Source of the DNA: an uncultured Oscillospiraceae bacterium
Lineage (GTDB): Bacteria; Bacillota; Clostridia; Oscillospirales; Ruminococcaceae
Length of the DNA: 64,000 bases
Direction: 5' to 3'
Assembly (NCBI GenBank): GCA_900543705.1
Contig: UQSL01000001.1
Coordinates: 1 to 64,000 of the forward strand
The position numbers and the translations under genes were made by a program. Positions 45,026 to 51,915 of this stretch are shown here, one piece after another (within the stretch, counting starts at the first letter, position 1; each line of letters opens with the position of its first letter). Under the pieces are notes generated by a model that searched no databases, had not been told where the DNA came from, and was given only the letters and a program-made list of their open reading frames with translations.

Positions 45026-45054
45026 TTAATCACTCTAAAGCCCACATATAGCAA
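45026..45054 (-). promoter_or_regulatory. TTGCTA-type promoter before amidoligase
   Basis: Minus strand TTGCTA (45049-45054), 17 bases ending AGAGT, GATTAA (45026-45031), then ACTACC. Confidence 0.6.
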
Positions 45055-45119
45055 GACAATTCGGAGGCATAAACTACACAATCATCAGAGGCTGTGTTTG
45101 TCACATTTACAGCAGGATT

Positions 45120-45341
45120 TCAGTCGATTCTGCGGCAGATATCCTCACCGAAAATGACGTTCAGACCCGAGCCATTGTCCCAGTGAACCATCACCGTGCC
45201 CGTGTCATCGACACCGTACACAGTGCCCTCCGTGCCAATCGGCGGTGCCTGGACATCGTCCATTTTAAGGATCCTTACGCGGCAGCCCACAGGGTACTGC
45301 TGCCGGAGTTTTTCTACTGTATCTCTGTCAGTAAATCTCAT
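45120..45341 (-). CDS. DUF4314 small protein
   Basis: 73 aa. YPVGCRVRILKMDD, GTEGTVYGVDDTGTVMVHWD and ICRRID match DUF4314, a small beta-barrel fold common in phage accessory regions. Function unknown. Confidence 0.85.
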   Translation of the reverse strand: MRFTDRDTVEKLRQQYPVGCRVRILKMDDVQAPPIGTEGTVYGVDDTGTVMVHWDNGSGLNVIFGEDICRRID

Positions 45342-45350
45342 AAGCCCACC

Positions 45351-45497
45351 TCACTCTAAAATCTGCTCGATCTGGAAGTGCGTGCCGGAAAGGAATGTAT
45401 CCGCAGCCCAGCTGCCAATCTCGTCACCGTAAAGCACCGCCGCCGTGATAACTGCCACCGCGATGATGACGGCTGCCAATTTCATTCTCTCAGTCAT
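45351..45497 (-). CDS. small membrane-anchored phage protein
   Basis: 48 aa with one N-terminal hydrophobic helix (MKLAAVIIAVAVITAAVLYG) and a short polar tail. AGGAGGTG precedes the ATG, and the start overlaps the end of the upstream acidic protein. No family recognised. Confidence 0.65.
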   Translation of the reverse strand: MTERMKLAAVIIAVAVITAAVLYGDEIGSWAADTFLSGTHFQIEQILE

Positions 45498-46308
45498 TGT
45501 CGGCACCTCCTTCGCTGCGGCTGCCGCTCTTAAAGGCGGAGGAGCCGGTCAGATTCTTGAGCAGAATCTTTCGTTCTGTCTTGTACTCCGGGCCGATGAA
45601 GCCGAGGCGGAGAAGCCAGGTGCGGAAGGCGTACTTCTCATTTTCTACCTCGCCGGGTTTCGCCGTCACGCGCTTCTGATTGACGCTCATCTCGCAGAGC
45701 GCCGAAATAAAGTGCGTGTAGGCTTTTGAAGTATCGGCATCCAGAACATTCTCGAACCAGGGGAAGAAGATCTCGCTCTCCGTAATCTCAATCGGGGTCG
45801 CAGGAATGCCGAGCGCCTTTTTAATCAGGTTGCCCTTGGCGTCCAGAAAGCTCGTGAGGTGTCCGACGTTGACCTTCGAAAGCGGAACCGAAATCATCAG
45901 ACTGAGGGAGTCGGATTCTTCCAGTGCAGCGTCTTCAGGTTCCTCGGTTTCTGCAGCTTCGACAGGCTGCTCCTCGGTCTCCGCCGTGTCAGTTTCTTCA
46001 GCTCGACTTTCGTCATCCGGCGTTTCCTCCGCTTCAGCGTCCTCGCTGTCAGCGGTCTCTGCAGCCGCTTTCTCCGCAGGCTCTGCGTGAAATCCCTTCT
46101 GCTCAAGCATTTCCAGCAAATTTTCAATCTCCTCGCTGTTGGCTCTGTCGTCAAAGCTGACAGTGCCGTCCTTGCTGACCTCGATGTAGTCAATCAGGTA
46201 AGCCGCGCTCGGCATGCCCATGTACTTCTTTTTGCAGCCGAGAAACTCCTCGATGGCTTCAGCAAGGCGCTTTCTTTCCGCTCCGGTCACGTTGTAGTTA
46301 ATCGTCAT
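45490..46308 (-). CDS. phage accessory protein, often labelled virulence-related
   Basis: 272 aa. N-terminal domain (TINYNVTGAERKRLAEAIEE to DDRANSEEIENLLEML), a central Glu/Ala-rich acidic linker (about 80-130), a second domain (LSLMISVPLSKVNVGHL), and a C-terminal module EKYAFRTWLLRLGFIGPEY shared with the amidoligase. The label virulence-related is historical; no virulence role follows. It has its own TTGCTA-type promoter. Confidence 0.75.
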   Translation of the reverse strand: MTINYNVTGAERKRLAEAIEEFLGCKKKYMGMPSAAYLIDYIEVSKDGTVSFDDRANSEEIENLLEMLEQKGFHAEPAEKAAAETADSEDAEAEETPDDESRAEETDTAETEEQPVEAAETEEPEDAALEESDSLSLMISVPLSKVNVGHLTSFLDAKGNLIKKALGIPATPIEITESEIFFPWFENVLDADTSKAYTHFISALCEMSVNQKRVTAKPGEVENEKYAFRTWLLRLGFIGPEYKTERKILLKNLTGSSAFKSGSRSEGGADND

Positions 46309-46341
46309 GGCGTTTTGCCCTCCTTCTTTTTTGGTAGTACA

Positions 46342-46370
46342 TTAATCACTCTGTAGCTCGGAAATAGCAA
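46342..46370 (-). promoter_or_regulatory. TTGCTA-type promoter before acidic accessory gene
   Basis: Minus strand TTGCTA (46365-46370), 17 bases ending AGAGT, GATTAA (46342-46347), then ACTACC. Confidence 0.6.
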
Positions 46371-46421
46371 GCTGAGAATCAGAGAATTACCACCAAATGT
46401 GCAGGCAGGAAATTGTGACAA

Positions 46422-47677
46422 TTACGCCTCCTCAATTTCCTTCACAAGGTCAGCGTATGGGATTTTCACGCCGTCCCTTATAACGTAAACTCCGTCTGCA
46501 TCACCGGTATCGTCCACGTATCTGCGAAGGATGACACTGGCGTATTTCTCATCAAGCTCCATCGTGTAGCAGATTCTGTTCATCTGCTCACAAGCCATGA
46601 GTGTTGAACCCGACCCGCCGAAGGTATCGATAACGATGCCGTTTTCCTGAGAGGAATTTCCGATAGGATAGCCGAGCAAATCAAGTGGCTTTGATGTCGG
46701 ATGATTCTTATTGCGCTTCGGCTTATCGAAATTCCAGATGGTGGTCTGCTTGCGGTCTGAGTACCAGTGGTGCTTGCCGTTGTTGAGGTAGCCGTAGAGC
46801 ACCGGCTCATGCTGCCATTGATAATCACTGCGCCCGAGCACTAAGGAGTTCTTTACCCATATACAGCACCCGGCAAGATGGAATCCGGCATCAATAAATG
46901 CCTTGCGGAAATTCAGCCCCTCGGTGTCTCAGCATGGAAGACATAAGCAGCACCGCCGCTTTCCAGGTGGGCTGCCATGTTTACAAAAGAATTGTACAGA
47001 AATGTGTAGAATTCCTCGTTCTTCATGCTGTCATTCTTGATGGTCAGACCGTCGGATGATTTGAACGAGACTCCATACGGCGGGTCTGTCACGATAAGAT
47101 TCGCCTTCTTCCCGTCCATCAGAGCAGCGACATCATTAGCGTTTGTAGCATCGCCGCACATGAGCCTGTGCTTACCGACTGTCCAGATATCTCCGGACAA
47201 AACAAAAGCGGCCTTTTCAAGAGCCGCCGTTAAGTCGTAATCATCATCCTTCGTCTCGCTGTCCGTGCCGTCCGCGAACAGGTCTGCAATCTCATCATCG
47301 GAGAAGCCAGTCAGCCCGATGTCAAAATCCACGCCCTGCAGGGATTCAATCTCGATACGCAGTAGCTCCTCGTCCCATCCGGCGTCAAGCGCCATGCGGT
47401 TATCGGCAAGGATATAGGCTTTTTTCTGTGCCTCGATGAGATAATCCACGAGCACGCATGGAACCTCTGTGATTCCCTCAGCCTTCGCAGCCTCAAGCCT
47501 GCCATGTCCGGCAATCACGTTGTAATCCTTATCCACGATGACCGGATTGATGAACCCGAACTCCCTGAGAGACGAGCGCAGCTTCGTGATCTGCTCCGGC
47601 GAGTGTGTCCGGGCATTATTTACATACGGCACCAGTTTATTGACCGGCACCAGAGTCATTTGTGTAGTTGTTTTCAT
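46422..47677 (-). pseudogene. ParB-domain DNA N4/N6-methyltransferase, frameshifted
   Basis: N-terminal ParB-like domain (NKLVPYVNNARTHSPEQITK, VIAGHGRLEAAK), then a permuted beta-class methylase: motif IV VTDPPYGVSF and motif I DTFGGSGSTLMACEQ. A duplicated TC at 46927-46930 shifts the frame after YVFHAET. Removing two bases restores EGLNFRKAFIDAGFHLAGCC and the rest. Its start overlaps the metK-like stop. Would modify phage DNA to evade restriction. Confidence 0.85.
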
Positions 47678-48468
47678 ACGAGCCCCCATTCCGCGAATGA
47701 TTCAAATCCGCCCATGTTTTTGATGTATTCCCCTGCAATCCCGACTATCTCGGAATAAGGCCTTCCGTCCACGGTCTCATCGCCGATGGCACAGCAAAGC
47801 TCTACGGTTTTCCTTGTTTTTTGCGCTTTCAAAAAAGCATAGATATTTACAGACACATCGGCCTTGGACAAATCTTTTCCGTGCAGGCCGCCACCCGTGA
47901 CAGAGTCCGCCATATCACTCCCAAGCTTCCGGTTCGTCGCCCCGGTATCTACGTCCATGCCGCCCGTCCAGTCACCGAGCGGATTCACAATCACGCAGGG
48001 ATAATCGGTTTCATATCTTTGTTTCAGCACATCGGTCTGAGCGTTGCTCTGACAGATAATGAGCTTATTTCCGTCAAGGATATATTTCCCGTCATATGGA
48101 TAATTGCTGTAAATCTCAAAGGCGATGTCCGCGAGACGTCTTTGTTCTTCCGTTAGCGGCACACCCTTGAAAATGCCGTTGTCTCCGCAGCGGAAGCCAT
48201 CTGCCTGATTGTAAGATAGGTGCTTATCCTGCGGAACTTCCACATAATCCACTTTTACATTTCCTGCAATGCGCCTGACTGCCGCAGCCACATCATCGTG
48301 ATTAAGCCTCACGGAAGTCTCCGCAATCACATGGCACACGCCATGCCCGATCAGCACCTCGACTGCGATTTTGGGATTCTCCTCCGCGGTATAGGCGAGG
48401 TCAACGAGAGCACCTGCTATGCGGTCTGCAATTTTATCCGGATGTGCCGGATTCACTTTTTCTATCAT
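47674..48468 (-). CDS. phage S-adenosylmethionine synthetase-like protein
   Basis: 264 aa, shorter than the usual 380-400 of MetK. NPAHPDKIADRIAGALVD, GHGVCHVIAETS, FRCGDNGIFKGVPLTEEQRR and GGGLHGKDLSKAD retain the family pattern. AAGGA precedes the ATG at 48468. Coupled to the methylase gene (ATGA), so it likely supplies SAM for DNA methylation during infection. Confidence 0.85.
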   Translation of the reverse strand: MIEKVNPAHPDKIADRIAGALVDLAYTAEENPKIAVEVLIGHGVCHVIAETSVRLNHDDVAAAVRRIAGNVKVDYVEVPQDKHLSYNQADGFRCGDNGIFKGVPLTEEQRRLADIAFEIYSNYPYDGKYILDGNKLIICQSNAQTDVLKQRYETDYPCVIVNPLGDWTGGMDVDTGATNRKLGSDMADSVTGGGLHGKDLSKADVSVNIYAFLKAQKTRKTVELCCAIGDETVDGRPYSEIVGIAGEYIKNMGGFESFAEWGLV

Positions 48469-48473
48469 CTTCG

Positions 48474-49013
48474 TTATCCTTTCTGCCTTGCACGGAGGAG
48501 GCGCTCCATCATATCGTCCTGCGGCGTATTTCCCGTGTATTCCACGGAGCAGTTCTCGCGCACAATCTGATAAATCTGAAACCATGTCTGATTTGCCTGC
48601 TTCGTAAACTGCTGGAGCATGGCAACATACGGGCTCTGGCAGGCCGCTCCGGTAGTGGGGTGCTTTGCCAAAAATCCGTACTCAGAGATTGCCTGCTCGC
48701 ACTGAATCTGACGTGCCACGCTCATGGCGTACTGGTTGATGAGCTGCAGATTGACAAGCTCCGTGCAGCCAACGCGCTTCAGCCACGTCCAGGTCTCCGC
48801 GAAAATCTCCTCGGCGCAAAGCTCCTCGCCGTTTTTCTGATGTGCCTTCATATATTCCTTGACCGGCGGCATGTCCACACCGGTAAGCTCGACCGCCCCT
48901 GGAAGGTCAATCACCTCCGCCGTTTTACCCGCAGAGATTTTCTCCGTCAGAGCCTTCCGTTTCGGCCCGGTTCCGGGTCTTGCGCCGCCTCTGGCGGTTC
49001 CGTCCTTGGCCAT
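48474..49013 (-). CDS. terminase small subunit, P27-like
   Basis: 179 aa. Basic start MAKDGTARGGARPGTGPKRK, then LTGVDMPPVKEYM, ELCAEEIFAETWTWLKRVGC and SPYVAMLQQFTKQANQ, typical of P27 family small terminases. The ATG at 49013 follows GAGGTGATGAAA. It recognises the packaging site, probably the GC-rich stretch just upstream. Confidence 0.88.
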   Translation of the reverse strand: MAKDGTARGGARPGTGPKRKALTEKISAGKTAEVIDLPGAVELTGVDMPPVKEYMKAHQKNGEELCAEEIFAETWTWLKRVGCTELVNLQLINQYAMSVARQIQCEQAISEYGFLAKHPTTGAACQSPYVAMLQQFTKQANQTWFQIYQIVRENCSVEYTGNTPQDDMMERLLRARQKG

Positions 49014-49059
49014 TTTCATCACCTCGTTTCCGATTCGGGGTTATATACCCGTTTGAATA

Positions 49060-49165
49060 GCAAATTTTGCGCGTGTGACCCCCGCGCCGTTCCCTGTGGG
49101 GCAGGTCCCGGAGATTTTCCCGCCCCCTGGGGGTCTGTCACAATTACACAAAGAGTCCGCGAAGG
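49060..49165. other. candidate cos/packaging site
   Basis: GC-rich, gene-free stretch between the HNH and small terminase genes, the usual cos position in HK97-like phages. It contains inverted repeat GACCCCC (49077-49083) / GGGGGTC (49129-49135) around a CCCC/GGGG-rich core. The nick positions cannot be read from sequence. Confidence 0.45.
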
Positions 49166-49196
49166 ATTTGTCACTCATGCACGAAGCACGGAAAAA

Positions 49197-49562
49197 TCAG
49201 TGTCTCTGCCACCTGTCGCCGCGCTTCGCGTGAATCCTCGCGTGGCATGCCGCGCAAAGCGACATGAGATTGCTTTCGTCATGGGTGCCGCCCTCAGAGA
49301 GCGGCTTTATATGATGCACCTGCTCCACGGGAGTGAAGACTCCGTTTTTTAAGCATTCTTCACACAGCGGGTGTGCACTTGCGTACCTTGCGCGTATCCT
49401 TGACCACGCTCTGCCGTAGCGCTTCTTCGCGTTCTGGTCGCGCCCGTACTTTTCATACTGCTTTGCGGACAGCTTCGCGTGCTCCTCGCAGTAACGCTGC
49501 CCGTATTCCACAAGCTCCGGGCATCCTGGGTATCCGCACGGGTGTTTCGGTTTCCTTGGCAT
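49197..49562 (-). CDS. HNH endonuclease, packaging-associated
   Basis: 121 aa. Zinc-binding CGYPGC N-terminus, then the HNH core: HPLCEECLKNG, VEQVHHIKPLSEGG, NLMSLCAACHARIHA. HNH genes beside terminase genes are required for cos cleavage in HK97-type phages. AAGGAAGGTG precedes the ATG. Confidence 0.92.
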   Translation of the reverse strand: MPRKPKHPCGYPGCPELVEYGQRYCEEHAKLSAKQYEKYGRDQNAKKRYGRAWSRIRARYASAHPLCEECLKNGVFTPVEQVHHIKPLSEGGTHDESNLMSLCAACHARIHAKRGDRWQRH

Positions 49563-49580
49563 TTGCTCACCTTCCTTCGG

Positions 49581-49686
49581 GTACGAAAAAAGCCCTCACA
49601 GATTTCCCTGCAAAGGCTTCTTCGTGGTTTTTCACAATACCATTGTATCATGAGTAATCTGCCAGTGTGTCCACGAAATTACTCAT
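49581..49686 (-). promoter_or_regulatory. late promoter-attenuator module, copy 2
   Basis: Minus strand ATGAGTAAT-N19-ATTACTCAT (49650-49686) across TGGACA (49668-49673) and TACAAT (49642-49647, spacing 20), then GTGAAAAAC and hairpin AAGCCTT/AGGGCTT with a T-run near 49585. It precedes the HNH-terminase operon and overlaps the stop of the putative late regulator. Confidence 0.65.
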
Positions 49687-50138
49687 GCCTTGCCAAACAG
49701 CAGCGTGGTCAGATGCTCCAGGGCGCGGTTCTTTTTATTGTACGCGCTCGACCGCTCGATATGGAAACGGTCGCAGATGTCATAGACGGCTCCCTGACAG
49801 CCCTCCGTTAGATAGAACGTGTCAAGCACGTACTGTTCCTCCTCGGAAAGCTCCTGCCACGCAGGACGAAACCACTCCATGTATTCGACCGCCTGCCGGT
49901 AGCGTTCTTTTAAGACATCAATCTCCTCGATGCCTTTAATCATCCTGTCCTCGCCTGCCTGCGGATTGTGCGCATGCGGCATGCCGTCATAACCGGGAGA
50001 GCCGACGCCTGCCATGCGGTCTCGGACATCGCTGATCTCAGTCTCCGTGTTCTTAATGATATAAACCATGCTGCTGTAATCCTTCAGCGCCCGAACCGCC
50101 GCAGCCCTCTTGTCCAGATACTGCCAGATAATATTCAT
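49683..50138 (-). CDS. putative phage late-gene regulator (sigma-like/RinA-like)
   Basis: 151 aa. The C-terminal helix-turn-helix (QELSEEEQYVLDTFYL, then IERSSAYNKKNRALEHLT) resembles sigma region 4 and RinA/ArpU-like activators. Genes of this type lie just before HNH-terminase genes in Firmicute phages and activate late transcription. The duplicated IR promoters at its 3' end and at 40.6 kb are the obvious target candidates. Confidence 0.75.
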   Translation of the reverse strand: MNIIWQYLDKRAAAVRALKDYSSMVYIIKNTETEISDVRDRMAGVGSPGYDGMPHAHNPQAGEDRMIKGIEEIDVLKERYRQAVEYMEWFRPAWQELSEEEQYVLDTFYLTEGCQGAVYDICDRFHIERSSAYNKKNRALEHLTTLLFGKA

Positions 50139-50144
50139 AAGCCT

Positions 50145-51503
50145 TCACCGCCTTTCCTTTGTCGTAAGTCTTGCCTTCACGGCATTAATCAGGGCGCTCT
50201 GTGTTTTTTCCTTCTTCTGCAGGGCTTTCATGACATCTTCGTCAATCGTCCCTTTTGCGATGATGTGGTGAATCACGACTGTGTCTTTCTGCCCCTGTCT
50301 GTGAAGCCTCGCATTCGTCTGCTGGTAGAGCTCAAGGCTCCAGGTGAGACCAAACCAGATGAGTGTGGAACCGCCTGACTGTAAGTTCAGCCCGTGTCCT
50401 GCCGATGCCGGATGGATAATCGCTGCAGGAATCCTGCCCGCGTTCCAGTCCTCAATATCCTTCGATTTCTTTATCTCCCGAACATCAAACCTCGACTTGA
50501 TCCTCTCGGCGTCATGCTGATACCAGTAGGCAATCAAAACCGGCTTGCCGTTTGCACCCTCAATCAGATCCTCCAGTGCATCCAGCTTCCGGTCGTGAAT
50601 GAGGAGGCTGTTTTTCTCATCATCGTAAACTGCCCCGTTTGCCATCTGCAGGAGCTTCCCGGAAAGCACTGCCGCATTAACCGCATCGATTTCCTTGTCT
50701 TTAATCTTTGCTACCATGTCCTCTTTAAACCTGTCGTAAACGCCCTGCTCCTTTTCACTCATAAAGACCGGCACCTCATTGATCACGCATTCCGGCAGCT
50801 GCAGATAATCGCAGGATTTCATGGATATCGTGATGTCTCCAATCTGCCTGTGAATCCGCTCCTCCGCTCCCGGAAGAGGCTTGTAGCTGAAGATGACTTC
50901 CGCGTTTCTCTTGTCAGGCATGAAGTAAGCGCTGCGGTAATGCGAGATGTATCTGCCGAGCCTCTTGCCCATATCAAGCACCCGAAACTGCGCCCACAAA
51001 TCCATCAGACCATTCGACGAAGGCGTTCCGGTCAGTCCCACAATTCTCTTCACATAAGGTCTGACCTTCAGAAGACTCTTAAATCGTTTTGCTTGCCAGG
51101 ACTTAAAGCTTGAAAGCTCATCAAGCACAATCATGTCAAAGTCAAACCGGACGCCGCTTTTATTGATGAGCCAGTCCACATTTTCCCTGTTGATGATATA
51201 GACATCCGCTTTCTGCATAAGCGCCGCCGTTCTCTCTGCCGCTGTCCCGACCACCACCGACCAAGTGAGTCCTTTTAAGTGATCCCACTTCTGTATCTCC
51301 GAAGGCCATGTATCCCGCGCCACTCGCAGCGGAGCGATTACCAGCACTTTCCGGATAAGGAACTGGTCGAGACAGAGGTCAAAAAGCGCCGTCAATGTGA
51401 TCACGCTCTTGCCGAGTCCCATTTCCAGAAATACAGCCGCCACCGGATGCGTCAGGATGAACTCGGTCGCGTATTTCTGATATTCATGCGCCTCGTATTT
51501 CAT
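50145..51503 (-). CDS. SNF2-family helicase
   Basis: 452 aa from the ATG at 51503. Motif I EMGLGKSVIT, II VLDELSSFK, III GLTGTPSSN, then the C-terminal domain with LIAYWYQHD, motif V IHPASAGHGLNLQ and VI QTNARLHRQGQKD. Phage SNF2 helicases of this type lie next to VRR-NUC nuclease genes and act in replication or recombination. Confidence 0.92.
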   Translation of the reverse strand: MKYEAHEYQKYATEFILTHPVAAVFLEMGLGKSVITLTALFDLCLDQFLIRKVLVIAPLRVARDTWPSEIQKWDHLKGLTWSVVVGTAAERTAALMQKADVYIINRENVDWLINKSGVRFDFDMIVLDELSSFKSWQAKRFKSLLKVRPYVKRIVGLTGTPSSNGLMDLWAQFRVLDMGKRLGRYISHYRSAYFMPDKRNAEVIFSYKPLPGAEERIHRQIGDITISMKSCDYLQLPECVINEVPVFMSEKEQGVYDRFKEDMVAKIKDKEIDAVNAAVLSGKLLQMANGAVYDDEKNSLLIHDRKLDALEDLIEGANGKPVLIAYWYQHDAERIKSRFDVREIKKSKDIEDWNAGRIPAAIIHPASAGHGLNLQSGGSTLIWFGLTWSLELYQQTNARLHRQGQKDTVVIHHIIAKGTIDEDVMKALQKKEKTQSALINAVKARLTTKERR

Positions 51504-51765
51504 CCAGCATCCCTCCAATCTTTCCAATATCGTCTATCACATAGACCTTAAAGCCGAGGCTCTCCAGCTGCTCTTTTCGTCTCTGCTGCAGCGGCCTCAA
51601 TGTCTTTCCCGGGGCCTTTGTCTCCGCAAAGAAGGCTCTTCCTCCCGGCATCAGCACCAAGCGGTCCGGCACACCATCGCATCCCGGACTGACAAATTTC
51701 AAAGCCGTCCCGCCGCTGGATTTCACCGCCTCCCGTAGCTTCTTTTCAATATATTTTTCATTCAT
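51484..51765 (-). CDS. VRR-NUC nuclease
   Basis: 93 aa, minimal PD-(D/E)XK nuclease: GCDGVPDRLVLMPGG then FFAETKAPGKTLRPLQ and a helix ending FKVYVIDD. AGGAGG lies upstream. Holliday-junction-type or structure-specific nuclease, partner of the SNF2 helicase whose gene overlaps its end. Confidence 0.92.
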   Translation of the reverse strand: MNEKYIEKKLREAVKSSGGTALKFVSPGCDGVPDRLVLMPGGRAFFAETKAPGKTLRPLQQRRKEQLESLGFKVYVIDDIGKIGGMLDEIRGA

Positions 51766-51915
51766 AAGGTTCTGCTTCCTCCTGTCACAAGTTCACAAAA
51801 GCACAACCTCCCCCGTATATTTCCTTACGCGCGTGTGTTCACGTGCTTTTTATCCCTATACATTCAGGAAATCGAATTTGAATATAAGGGAAAAAGTTGT
51901 GTTGTGTGTGTCTGC

